This document shows positions 15,878-23,805 of a DNA stretch of 64,000 nucleotides, piece after piece (within the stretch, counting starts at the first letter, position 1; each line of letters begins with the position of its first letter). Made by a program: the position numbers and the translations under genes. Location: NCBI RefSeq assembly GCF_032108445.1, contig NZ_CP134876.1:6891680-6955679 (forward strand), in the 5' to 3' direction. A model generated the notes under the pieces. That model was not told where the DNA came from, ran no database searches, and was given only the letters and a program-made list of their open reading frames with translations. This DNA comes from Micromonospora halotolerans (lineage in GTDB: Bacteria; Actinomycetota; Actinomycetes; Mycobacteriales; Micromonosporaceae).

Positions 15878-16507
15878 CTACGGCCTGACCAGCTCGGCGA
15901 ACCACCGGTCATCGGCCTGGAACACCTCGCGGACGGACAGGCCGGCCGCCGCGGCCGTCTCGTGCACCGCCCGGGTGTCCAGCCGGGCCCAGCCGAAACT
16001 CGGCCCCCGGTAGCGTCCCGACACCACCCGTACCCGGCCCTGCCAGCTGCCGCTGCCGGGCGGGTCCAGCTCGACCAGGACGGTGCCGCCGGCGTGGAGC
16101 AGCTCCCGGCACCGGCGCAGCAGCCGGCCCGGGTCACCGCCGATGCCGATGTTGCCGTCCAGCAGCACGACGTGCCGCCACCGGCCCTCGGCGGGCAGCG
16201 GGTCGAAGAGGTCGGCCTGGACCGAGACCACGCCCAGGCTCCGGGTCAACGCCACCGCCCGCGCCGAGACGTCGACTCCCACGGTGACCAGCCCGGCCCG
16301 CGTCAACGCCACGGTGAGCCGGCCCGGCCCGCAGCCCAGGTCCAGCGTCGGGCCGGCGCAGCGGGACACCACGGCGGCGGTCGCCGGTTCGGCCGACCCG
16401 TGCCACCGATCCACCGGCAGCCGGCGGCGCGTCCCGTCGGCCTGCACCAGCCAGTGCGCGGTGGCGTCCCGGTGCCGGAGCGCGGTGGCGAACCCGTCGA
16501 CGCTCAC
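15878..16507 (-). CDS. Class I SAM-dependent methyltransferase
   Basis: 209 aa. Motif I is LDLGCGPGRLTVAL near 55, followed by GVDVSARAV and LLDGNIGIGGDP. GTG 16507 overlaps the stop of the upstream gene (GTGA). It is the last gene of a three-gene coupled operon with a DUF2064-type nucleotidyltransferase-like protein and a GT2 glycosyltransferase, so it may methylate the glycan or lipid product of that pathway. Substrate unknown. The longer frame to 16780 is overlap with the preceding gene. Confidence 0.85.
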   Translation of the reverse strand: MSVDGFATALRHRDATAHWLVQADGTRRRLPVDRWHGSAEPATAAVVSRCAGPTLDLGCGPGRLTVALTRAGLVTVGVDVSARAVALTRSLGVVSVQADLFDPLPAEGRWRHVVLLDGNIGIGGDPGRLLRRCRELLHAGGTVLVELDPPGSGSWQGRVRVVSGRYRGPSFGWARLDTRAVHETAAAAGLSVREVFQADDRWFAELVRP

Positions 16508-17214
16508 CGCCGGCCCCCGACGACGTGCCGTCCCGGTTCTCGAACCGGGCGGGCCCGCCCCACGGCGGCGACCTCGCGGGCGAAGCGGCCCGTGGGGACC
16601 AGGGCGGTCACGGCGAGCGCGTCGGTCCAGTCGTCCACGTCGCGCAGCACCGGCAGCGTCCCGATCCGCAGGCCGCGTCCGGCCAGCGCCTCCCGGGTGC
16701 GCCGCCCGGTGTCCGGGGTGGACATCGGCACCCCGCGCAGGTCCCGCGCCTGCCGGGGGTCGCGCAGCCCCAGCGCCCACCAGCCGCCGTCCGCGGCCGG
16801 GCCGAGCACCGCGTCGGTTCCGGTCGCGCCGAGCCGGCGTACGGCGGCGGCCAGCCGCGCCGCGGTGAGCTGCGGGGTGTCCATGCCGATCTGGAGCACG
16901 GGCCGCCCCGGGTACGCGCCGGCCACGTCGGCGTGTGCGTGCGCGAGCCGGTCGGCGAGATCGTCGCCGCGCTGCGGCAGCACCGGCCAGCCGGCGACCG
17001 CGGCGGTCAGGTCCGGCCCGTCCTCGGCGTCGGCGAGCCGGCCGGCCAGGGCCAGCACCGGGACGACACCCGGGGTGGCGGCGACGGCGTCGAGGGTGTC
17101 GCGCAGCGCGGCCGCGGCGATCCGCGCCGCCTGCGCGGGCTCGGCGGGTGGGCAGAGACGGGTCTTGACCGTCCCGGCCACGGGCGCCTTCGCCATCACC
17201 AGCAGGACGGTCAT
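16504..17214 (-). CDS. DUF2064 / TIGR04282-like glycosyltransferase-fold protein
   Basis: 236 aa. It begins with the strand-loop motif MTVLLVMAKAPVAGTVKTRL, which binds nucleotide in CofC/GT-A-like proteins, and has an IGMDTPQL motif near 118 and a DVDDWTDA motif near 200. The family (transferase 1, rSAM/selenodomain-associated) has the GT-A fold, but its reaction is not established. ATG 17214 overlaps the GT2 stop, and its own stop overlaps the methyltransferase start. Confidence 0.85.
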   Translation of the reverse strand: MTVLLVMAKAPVAGTVKTRLCPPAEPAQAARIAAAALRDTLDAVAATPGVVPVLALAGRLADAEDGPDLTAAVAGWPVLPQRGDDLADRLAHAHADVAGAYPGRPVLQIGMDTPQLTAARLAAAVRRLGATGTDAVLGPAADGGWWALGLRDPRQARDLRGVPMSTPDTGRRTREALAGRGLRIGTLPVLRDVDDWTDALAVTALVPTGRFAREVAAVGRARPVREPGRHVVGGRR

Positions 17215-17885
17215 CGCGGGCCGTCCACGGTGCGGAGCACGGTGAGGAAGTCGCGGGTGGCGCGGACGGTGCCGCGGACCGAGCCGGAGACCTTGGACCG
17301 GGTGCCGGCGGCGCGCGGGGCGTAGCGGACGTCGCGCTCGTGGATGCGCCAGCCGGCCGCGGCGGCGCGGATCATCAGCTCCAGCGGGTAGCCGAAGGCG
17401 CGATCGGTGACCCCGAGGGCGAGCAGGGCGTCCCGCCGGGCCACCCGGATCGGGCTGAGGTCGCGCAGCGGCACCCCCCGCTGCCGCAGCAGCGCCGCGA
17501 CCAGCGCCGTGCCGGCCCGGGCGTGCCAGGGCCAGGCACCGGCGGACACCGGCCGGCGCCGGCCCACCGCCAGGTCGGCGGCGCCCGCCGCCACGGGGGC
17601 GACCAGGGCGGGCAACTCCCCCGGGTCGAAGGAGCCGTCGGCGTCGAGCACGCAGACCAGCTCGGTCTCGGCGTGTTCCAGGCCGGTGTGCACGGCCGCC
17701 CCGTAGCCCCGCCGGGGCTCCCGCACCACCCGCGCGCCGTGCCGGGCGGCCACCTCCGGCGAGCCGTCCCGGGACCCGTTGTCCACCACGATCGCCCGGT
17801 AGCCGGGCGGCAGCGCGGTCAGCACGCCGGGCAGGGCGGCGGCCTCGTCGAGGCACGGCAGCACCACGTCGATCTGTGTCGGCAT
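17211..17885 (-). CDS. Family 2 glycosyltransferase (dolichyl-phosphate-sugar synthase-like)
   Basis: 224 aa. GT-A fold with VVLPCLDEAAALPGVL at the N-terminus, VVDNGSRDGSPEVA, and the metal-binding region VLDADGSFDP. No transmembrane helices at the C-terminus, so it probably makes a polyprenyl-phosphate-linked sugar at the cytoplasmic face. First gene of the coupled GT2-DUF2064-methyltransferase operon. The frame runs upstream to 18164, but ATG 17885 fits the family start. The direct repeat 17931-17965 lies 45 bp upstream in the same orientation. Confidence 0.88.
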   Translation of the reverse strand: MPTQIDVVLPCLDEAAALPGVLTALPPGYRAIVVDNGSRDGSPEVAARHGARVVREPRRGYGAAVHTGLEHAETELVCVLDADGSFDPGELPALVAPVAAGAADLAVGRRRPVSAGAWPWHARAGTALVAALLRQRGVPLRDLSPIRVARRDALLALGVTDRAFGYPLELMIRAAAAGWRIHERDVRYAPRAAGTRSKVSGSVRGTVRATRDFLTVLRTVDGPR

Positions 17886-17930
17886 GCCGCCGACGCTAGG
17901 CCGGTCCACGGCACGCCAGGCCCCGATCGT

Positions 17931-17965
17931 GCTTACGGAACCCTTACCGAGCAGGGATTTCTTAC
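17931..17965 (-). promoter_or_regulatory. Candidate response-regulator binding site B
   Basis: On the minus strand GTAAGAAA (17965-17958), then GTAAGGG-TTCC-GTAAGC (17947-17931), with the last two repeats 11 bp apart. It is nearly identical to the core of site C. The site lies in the GT2 / membrane-protein divergent gap. Confidence 0.5.
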
Positions 17966-18030
17966 GTTCCGGTGACGAGCCGGCGGATCGGCTGCCGCGA
18001 CGGGCCGCCGGCCCGTACCGTCCGGTCGTC

Positions 18031-19530
18031 ATGAGAGCCGCAGCCACCCTGCCCCGCGTTCCCGGCCCACGGCGGACCGCCCCCGGGCGCCGCGGCGACC
18101 TGGTCGCGCTGGCCGTCGAGGCGGTGCTGCTGGTCGCGGCGGTCGCGGTCGGGCTGATGCTCAACCGGCGCGGCGCCGGGCTGCACGCGGACGCCGCGCC
18201 GCTCTACGCCGCCTGGCGGCCGCACGCCGGTGGCGGCACCCCGCTGGCCGTGCTGGTCGCGGTGGTCGTGCTCGGGCCGGGCCTGCGCTGGGCGCGGACC
18301 GCCCGCTGGGGCCCGCTGCTCGCGGCCGGTTGGCTGGCCGCGGTGGCCTGGACCCTGTCGCTGGCCCTGGTGGACGGCTGGTCGGCCGGGCTGGCCCGGC
18401 GGCTCACCGTGCAGGCGGAGTACCTGCACGAGGTGCCCGGCGTCACCGACATCCCCGGGATGCTGGCCGGATTCACCGACCGGATCCTCGACTTCCAGCC
18501 CGACTCCTGGTCCACCCACACCGCCGGACACCCGCCGGGCGCGCTGCTGGTCTTCGTCTGGCTGGACCGGATCGGCCTGGGCGGCGGCACCGCCGCAGCG
18601 CTCTGCTGTGTGCTGGTCGGCGCGACGGCCGCGGTCTCGGTGCCGGTCACCCTGCGCGCGCTGGGCGCGGCCGAGGCGGCCCGGGCCGTGCTGCCGTTCC
18701 TGGTGCTGCTGCCCGGCGCGGTCTGGCTGGGCGCCTCCGGTGACGCCGTGTTCACCGGGGTGGTCGCCGCCGGCCTGGCGCTGCTGGCGGTACGCGGGCC
18801 GCTCGCCGCGCTGGCCGGCGGGCTGCTGCTCGGCTTCGCGCTGCACCTGTCGTACGGGTTCGTGCTGGTCGGCATCCTGGCGCTGGCCGTGCTGGCACTG
18901 CGCCCCGACCGCCGCCGGGCCGCGCTGCTCGCCGCGACGGCCGGCGTCGTCACGGTGACCGCGCTGTTCGTCCTGGCCGGCTTCCGCTGGTGGGAGGGGT
19001 ACGACCGGGTGGTCGAGCGGTACTACCAGGGCTGGGCGGCCGACCGCCCGTACGCGTACTGGGTCTGGGCGAACCTGGCGGCGCTGCTGCTCTCCGCCGG
19101 GCCGGTGCTCGGTCCGGCGCTGCGCCGGGCGGTGCTCGCGGCCCCGGCCGCGTGGCGGTCCGCCGGCTCCTTGCCGGGCGGCCCGGCCGGTGCCCGGGTG
19201 CTCGACCGGCCGGGCGTCGCGCTGCGCGGCGCGGCGAGGGCCGGCGCTGCCGTCGGCCGCAGCGGTGCCGCCCGGCTCGGTCGGCGGTGGCGGGCGCAGG
19301 TGCTCGCGCTCGGGCCGACCGTGCTGCTGCCGGCCTCCGCCGCACTGGCGGTGGCCGCCGCCGACCTGTCCGGGATGAGCAAGGCCGAGGTGGAGCGGAT
19401 CTGGCTGCCGTTCGGGGTCTGGCTCCTGGTGGCCGCCGCGCACCTGCCACCGCCGACCCGGCGCTGGTGGCTGGCCGGCCAGGCACTCACCGCACTCGCC
19501 GTCAACCACCTGCTGTTCACGGTCTCCTGA
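18031..19530 (+). CDS. Polytopic membrane protein, possible lipid-linked sugar transferase
   Basis: 499 aa with about ten hydrophobic helices and an internal HTAGHPPGALLVF motif near 168, positioned like the extracytoplasmic loops of GT-C mannosyl/arabinosyltransferases. A charged Arg-rich cytoplasmic loop lies near 370-425. The GT-C assignment is inference from topology and neighbours (a polyprenyl-sugar synthase-like GT2 divergent from it). ATG 18031 has no obvious Shine-Dalgarno site. Confidence 0.75.
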   Translation: MRAAATLPRVPGPRRTAPGRRGDLVALAVEAVLLVAAVAVGLMLNRRGAGLHADAAPLYAAWRPHAGGGTPLAVLVAVVVLGPGLRWARTARWGPLLAAGWLAAVAWTLSLALVDGWSAGLARRLTVQAEYLHEVPGVTDIPGMLAGFTDRILDFQPDSWSTHTAGHPPGALLVFVWLDRIGLGGGTAAALCCVLVGATAAVSVPVTLRALGAAEAARAVLPFLVLLPGAVWLGASGDAVFTGVVAAGLALLAVRGPLAALAGGLLLGFALHLSYGFVLVGILALAVLALRPDRRRAALLAATAGVVTVTALFVLAGFRWWEGYDRVVERYYQGWAADRPYAYWVWANLAALLLSAGPVLGPALRRAVLAAPAAWRSAGSLPGGPAGARVLDRPGVALRGAARAGAAVGRSGAARLGRRWRAQVLALGPTVLLPASAALAVAAADLSGMSKAEVERIWLPFGVWLLVAAAHLPPPTRRWWLAGQALTALAVNHLLFTVS

Positions 19531-19606
19531 CCCCACCGCTCCAGACCTTGGCGACCCCCCGTTCCCTCCGAACGGACAACTCTCCAAGATCTCCAGGACC
19601 CATCCC
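19531..19606. other. Convergent intergenic DNA, left part
   Basis: Between the membrane protein and epimerase stops (151 bp in total); no gene is visible. The right half is the inverted repeat at 19607-19668. Confidence 0.5.
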
Positions 19607-19668
19607 GGTGATCATGAAGTTGGCCGCGACAAACCAGGCGGATCGTGCCGCCAACCTCATGATCGACC
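19607..19668. repeat. Imperfect inverted repeat, REP-like intergenic element
   Basis: Left arm 19607-19627 (GGTGATCATGAAGTTGGCCGC) and right arm 19647-19668 are near-perfect reverse complements: GATCATGA-GTTGGC reads on one strand and GCCAAC-TCATGATC on the other. The spacer is 19 bp and unusually AT-tolerant. The element sits between two convergent stops. It may serve as a bidirectional terminator or be a dispersed palindromic element; only one copy is visible here. Confidence 0.65.
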
Positions 19669-19681
19669 AGGGCCTTCCGGT

Positions 19682-20743
19682 TCAGGCGGCCACGGCGGCG
19701 GGTTCGCGGAGCGGATCGGTGGCGAAGGCGGTCACGCCGTCGGTGAAGCCCACCTCGGCGGTGTAGCCGAGCAGGTCGCGGGCTCGAGTGGGGTCGGCCA
19801 CCACGTGCCGGACGTCGGCCGCCCGGGCGCCGCCGACCACCTCCGGCTCGGGGCCGCCCATCGCCCCGGCCAGCGCGGCGGCCAGGTCACCGACGGTGTG
19901 CGGCTCACCGGAGCAGACGTTCACCGGGACCAGGCCGTCCGGCGTGGGCGCGGTGAGCGCCAGCAGGTTGGCCCGGGCCACGTCGGCGACGTGCACGAAG
20001 TCCCGGCGCTGCCGGCCGTCCTCGTAGACCCGGGGCGGCCGGCCGTCGGCCAGCGCCGAGCGGAACAGCGAGGCGACCCCGGCGTACGGGGTGTCGCGGG
20101 GCATCCGGGGGCCGTACACGTTGTGGTACCGCAGCGCCCACACCCCACCCCCGGTCTGCCGCGCCCAGGCCGCCGCGTAGTGCTCCTGAGCGAGCTTGCT
20201 GGCCGCGTACGTGCTGCGCGGCTCCAGCGGGGCGTCCTCGGGGACCAGGGCCGGGTCGAGGGTGCCGCCGCAGGTCAGACACGTCGGGTCGTACCGGCCG
20301 GCGGCCAGGTCGGTGGTCCGGCGCGGGGCCGGGCGGACCACCCCGTGCCGGACGCAGGTGTAGCGGCCCTCGCCGTAGACGACCATCGAGCTGGCCAGCA
20401 CCAGCCGCGACACCCCGGCCCGGTGCATGGCCGCGAGCAGCACGGCCGTGCCGTGGTCGTTGTGGGCGGCGTAGTCCGGGGCGTCCGACGGGTCGAGCCC
20501 GTGCCCCACCATGGCCGCCTGGTGGCAGACCGCGTCCACCCCGGACAGCAGCCGGTCCAGCAGCGCGGCGTCGCGGACGTCGCCGACCACCGGGTCGTGC
20601 GGCCGGGACCACTCCGGCAGCGCGCCGCCGTGCGCCTGGGGCAGCAGCGCGTCCAGGCACACCGGCTCGTGGCCCGCGGCGGCCAGCAGGTCGGCGATCT
20701 GCGATCCGATGAAGCCGGCGGCGCCGGTGACCAGTACCCGCAT
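19682..20743 (-). CDS. NAD-dependent epimerase/dehydratase with Cys-cluster insertion
   Basis: 353-aa extended short-chain dehydrogenase. NAD-binding motif TGAAGFIGSQIADLL at the N-terminus, substrate-site SSMVVYGEG near 118 and catalytic YAASK near 180. Between these lies an insertion with RYTCVRHG and DPTCLTCGG, a likely metal-binding Cys/His cluster unusual for UDP- or dTDP-sugar epimerases. Probably converts a nucleotide sugar for the neighbouring glycosyltransferases. It is divergent from the b561/molybdopterin gene; site C lies between them. Confidence 0.9.
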   Translation of the reverse strand: MRVLVTGAAGFIGSQIADLLAAAGHEPVCLDALLPQAHGGALPEWSRPHDPVVGDVRDAALLDRLLSGVDAVCHQAAMVGHGLDPSDAPDYAAHNDHGTAVLLAAMHRAGVSRLVLASSMVVYGEGRYTCVRHGVVRPAPRRTTDLAAGRYDPTCLTCGGTLDPALVPEDAPLEPRSTYAASKLAQEHYAAAWARQTGGGVWALRYHNVYGPRMPRDTPYAGVASLFRSALADGRPPRVYEDGRQRRDFVHVADVARANLLALTAPTPDGLVPVNVCSGEPHTVGDLAAALAGAMGGPEPEVVGGARAADVRHVVADPTRARDLLGYTAEVGFTDGVTAFATDPLREPAAVAA

Positions 20744-20805
20744 GCGGCCAGGCTAGGGCACCGGGCGGCCCCGGTCCGGCGGTTCCCGGCGGACGTCAGC
20801 GATCC

Positions 20806-20835
20806 GTAAGGGACGGCGGTAAGGGTTCGGTAATG
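20806..20835 (+). promoter_or_regulatory. Candidate response-regulator binding site C
   Basis: GTAAGGG (20806-20812), GTAAGGG (20819-20825), TTCG and GTAATG (20830-20835): three direct repeats, the last two with 11-bp period. It lies in the epimerase / molybdopterin-oxidoreductase gap, oriented toward the latter. Confidence 0.5.
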
Positions 20836-20931
20836 CGGCGAAACGGACTGACGGGCGGTCACGGCGTCTAGCGTCCTGGTGAGGGTGCCACCGGCGAACG
20901 GATGGACCCGGACCGCCGACCAGGAGGAGAC

Positions 20932-22251
20932 GTGCCCGCCAGCCCACCACCACCGGACGACGCGCCGTCGGCCGCGCCGGCGGCCCTGTGGGCCGGGCTC
21001 GCCCGGCACCGGCCGCCCGGGGCCGACGCCGCCGACCGCGCCTGGCGCAGCCCGGTCCGCGGACCGTGGCTGACCTCGGTGCTCGGCGCCGTGCTGCTGG
21101 CCACCCTCCCCCTGGTCATCGTCACCGGGCTGCTCGACTGGATCGCCTACGGGCCCCGCCTCGACCAGGCGTTCCCCCGGGACGTGGGCTGGCTCCACCC
21201 GCCGGTGTTCGACTGGCCGACCCGGCCCGCCTGGCTGTTCCGCCTCACCCAGGGGCTGCACGTGGCCCTCGGGATCGTGCTCGTGCCGGTGGTGCTGGGC
21301 AAGCTCTGGTCGGTGGTGCCCAAACTCTTCGACTGGCCGCCGGCCCGCTCGACCGCCCAGCTGCTGGAACGGCTGTCGCTGGTGCTGCTGGTCGGCGGCA
21401 TCCTCTTCCAGACGGCCACCGGGCTGCTCAACATCCAGTACGCGTACCTGTTCGGCTTCGACTTCTACACCGCACACTGGTACGGCGCGTGGATCTTCAC
21501 GGCCGCGCTGGTCGCCCACGTGGCGATCAAGCTGCCCCGGCTGGTCACCGCGCTGCGCGGGCCGGGCTTCGCGCGTACCCCGGTGGAGCGGACGCGGCCG
21601 GAACCGGCGGATCCCGACGGCCTGGTGGCCCGGCGCCCCGGGCCGGCCACCATGAGCCGGCGGGCTGTGCTCGCCGTGGTCGGCGGCGGCGCCCTGCTGC
21701 TGGCGGCGCTGACCGTCGGGCAGAGCGTCGACGCGCTGCGCCGCACCGCGCTGCTGCTGCCCCGCGGCCGGCGGATCGGCGACGGACCGACCGGCTTCCC
21801 GGTCAATCGCAGCGCCGCCGCGGCCGGGGTGACCCCGGAGCGGACCGGGCCGGGCTGGCGGCTCACGCTGCGCGCGGGAAACCGCACGGTGGCCCTGGAC
21901 CGGGCCCGGCTGCTCGCCCTGGCGCAGCACACGGCCGTGCTGCCGATCGCCTGCGTGGAGGGCTGGTCCACCACGCAGACCTGGACGGGGGTCCGGCTGC
22001 GCGACCTGGCCGCCCTGGCCGGATCGGCCGACCCGGCCACCGCCCGGGTCCGGTCGCTGGAACGCGCCGGCCTGTTCCGCGAGGCCGCCCTGCACCGCGG
22101 TCAGGTGACCGACCCGGACGCGCTGCTCGCCCTGCGGGTCAACGGCGTCGACCTGAGCCTCGACCACGGCTACCCGGCACGGATCATCGTGCCGGCGCTG
22201 CCCGGCGTGCACTGCACCAAGTGGGTGACGGAGATCGTGTTCGATGGCTGA
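20932..22251 (+). CDS. Cytochrome b561-like membrane domain fused to molybdopterin oxidoreductase domain
   Basis: 439 aa. Residues 1-30 are a Pro-rich cytoplasmic start. Four helices follow at roughly 50-215, with His residues suited to haem ligation (FRLTQGLHVALG, AHWYGAWIFTAALVAHVAIK). A fifth helix at about 240-260 leads to an extracytoplasmic sulfite-oxidase-fold domain containing LPIACVEGWSTTQTWTGVRL, whose Cys normally ligates Mo. Electrons would pass between the quinone pool and an external substrate, as in YedYZ, but on a single chain. GTG 20932 has AGGAGG upstream. Confidence 0.85.
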   Translation: MPASPPPPDDAPSAAPAALWAGLARHRPPGADAADRAWRSPVRGPWLTSVLGAVLLATLPLVIVTGLLDWIAYGPRLDQAFPRDVGWLHPPVFDWPTRPAWLFRLTQGLHVALGIVLVPVVLGKLWSVVPKLFDWPPARSTAQLLERLSLVLLVGGILFQTATGLLNIQYAYLFGFDFYTAHWYGAWIFTAALVAHVAIKLPRLVTALRGPGFARTPVERTRPEPADPDGLVARRPGPATMSRRAVLAVVGGGALLLAALTVGQSVDALRRTALLLPRGRRIGDGPTGFPVNRSAAAAGVTPERTGPGWRLTLRAGNRTVALDRARLLALAQHTAVLPIACVEGWSTTQTWTGVRLRDLAALAGSADPATARVRSLERAGLFREAALHRGQVTDPDALLALRVNGVDLSLDHGYPARIIVPALPGVHCTKWVTEIVFDG

Positions 22252-22711
22252 GTTCCGGCGCGCCTACGGCGCCGCGCCCTGGCACCTGCTGCTCCTGGCC
22301 GGCTGCTTCGCGATCACCGGCTGGATCGCGCTGCGGCTCGCCGGTGAGGCGTCGGCCGGCCGGATCCTGCTCTGGTTCCTCGGCGCGGTCGTCGCGCACG
22401 ACCTGATCCTCTTCCCGGTGTACGCGACACTCGACCGGGTGCTGCGCGGCACCCTCGGGCGGGGCCGCGTCCCGTCGCCGCTCAACCACGTCCGGGTGCC
22501 GGCGCTCGGAGCCGGCCTGCTGTTCCTGATCTACCTGCCCGGCATCCTCGGGCTCGGGGACGGCACCTACCTGGCGGCTACCGGCCTGGCGCCCCGGGCC
22601 ATGCTGGGCCGGTGGCTGGCGGTCAGCGCCGCGCTCTTCGCCGCGAGCGCGCTGCTCTACGCCGCCCGTTGGCTGACCCGTCGGGCTCCTCGGGGCAAGC
22701 GAAAGCGCTGA
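22244..22711 (+). CDS. Four-helix membrane protein coupled to the molybdopterin oxidoreductase
   Basis: 155 aa with four hydrophobic helices (WHLLLLAGCFAITGWIALRL, LWFLGAVVAHDLILFPVYA, GAGLLFLIYLPGILGL, WLAVSAALFAASALLYAARW) and a basic C-terminus. The start overlaps the upstream gene by 8 bp, so the two are co-translated. The function is unknown; it could be an assembly or membrane partner of the b561-molybdopterin protein. Confidence 0.8.
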   Translation: MAEFRRAYGAAPWHLLLLAGCFAITGWIALRLAGEASAGRILLWFLGAVVAHDLILFPVYATLDRVLRGTLGRGRVPSPLNHVRVPALGAGLLFLIYLPGILGLGDGTYLAATGLAPRAMLGRWLAVSAALFAASALLYAARWLTRRAPRGKRKR

Positions 22712-22742
22712 TCAGCGGGGAACTGGCCAGGGCTCTTCTCGG

Positions 22743-22785
22743 TCGCGGCGGCCGGATTGGACCAACGACCCCTTGGCCCCCGGTC
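22743..22785 (-). other. Degenerate copy of tRNA-Pro 3' half (putative attachment-site remnant)
   Basis: This stretch aligns in the same orientation with the 3' half of tRNA-Pro at 29206 onward: by hand count 37 of 44 aligned positions are identical, with one single-base gap, including ACGACCCCTTG and the GGCCGGATT part of the T-arm. The match covers the acceptor end, T-arm, variable loop and part of the anticodon stem. This is the layout expected when an element integrates at a tRNA 3' end. It could instead be a decayed tRNA gene. Confidence 0.5.
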
Positions 22786-22886
22786 CACTTCGCCACACGT
22801 CCACATTCCTCTCCTGGCAATCGGCCATCGCGCCTGCACTTCGCGAGATCGACCGTCGTGCCCGGAGCGCGTAGGGTCATCGATCC

Positions 22887-23714
22887 ATGAAGGTTCTGAT
22901 CTCGGTAGACATGGAAGGCATCTCGGGGATCGTGCATCCCACTGAGACGAATCCGGATCGGTACGACTATGAGCGCGGCCGCGCCCTGATGACGGCCGAG
23001 GCGAACGCCGTGATCGCTGGTGTTCTCGACGCCGAACCCGACGCCGTCGTGTGGGTCGCCGACGCACACGGACCGTTTCGGAACCTCCTGCCCGAGGACC
23101 TCGACCGGCGTGCTCACCTGGTGCGGGGCAAACCCCGCCCGCTGGGCATGCTCGCTGGGCTGGACGAGCAGACGGATGCCGTCATGTTCATCGGGTATCA
23201 CGCGCGGGCCGGTGCTGGGCCCGCCGTGCTGGCGCACACGATGAGTGACGCCATCCTCGACGTGCGGGTGGCCGGACGGTCGCTGGGCGAGATCGGCCTC
23301 AACGCCGCCATGGCGGGACACCTGGACAAGCCGGTCGTCCTGCTCAGCGGGGACGACGCCGCCTGCATGGAATTCAGTGAGCTGGTGCCCTCGGCGGTCA
23401 CCGTCGCCGTCAAGCAGACGCTGGGCCAGGCGGCCGCAGTGGCCCTACACCCGCAGGAGGCACGGGAGCATCTGCGCCGCGCTGCCGCCGATGCCATCAC
23501 CCGGCGCGCATCGATCCCCCCGCCGAAGATGGCCGGGCCGTTGGACGTCGAGGTCGACCTGTACGGCCCTTACATGGTCGACCTCGCAGTTCTGGTGCCG
23601 GGTGTGACCCGCGTGGGCGGCGGCCGGACGGTCGCCTTCCGCGCCGCTGACTTCTCCGACGCCTACCGGCTGGTTCACCTACTTGTCCAACTCGCCACCA
23701 TCAAACCCGGCTAG
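22887..23714 (+). CDS. M55 family D-aminopeptidase (DppA-like)
   Basis: 275 aa, the usual DppA length. Zinc-ligand and catalytic positions correspond to Bacillus DppA: Asp 8 and Glu 10 (VDMEGISGI), His 61 (DAHG), His 105 (IGYHARAG), His 117 (AHTMS) and the Glu of GRSLGEIG. The family removes N-terminal D-amino acids from peptides such as D-Ala-D-Ala, usually in peptidoglycan-peptide recycling. It stands alone in its direction inside the putative tRNA-Pro island; the divergent/convergent neighbours also act on cell-wall-type substrates. Confidence 0.93.
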   Translation: MKVLISVDMEGISGIVHPTETNPDRYDYERGRALMTAEANAVIAGVLDAEPDAVVWVADAHGPFRNLLPEDLDRRAHLVRGKPRPLGMLAGLDEQTDAVMFIGYHARAGAGPAVLAHTMSDAILDVRVAGRSLGEIGLNAAMAGHLDKPVVLLSGDDAACMEFSELVPSAVTVAVKQTLGQAAAVALHPQEAREHLRRAAADAITRRASIPPPKMAGPLDVEVDLYGPYMVDLAVLVPGVTRVGGGRTVAFRAADFSDAYRLVHLLVQLATIKPG

Positions 23715-23762
23715 CGCGTGAAGCGGCCTTCTCGTCGTGTTCCCGCCGATGCCGGCGGCAGA

Positions 23763-23801
23763 CGGAGTGGAGCCACTACCGACGGCAGTGGCTCCACTCC
23801 G
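23763..23801. terminator. Bidirectional hairpin between convergent peptidase genes
   Basis: A perfect 14-bp stem (23764-23777 with 23787-23800), extendable by one pair, with a 9-nt loop. It lies between the stops of the M55 gene (23714) and the M20-like gene (23806). Confidence 0.8.
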
Positions 23802-23805
23802 CCCG

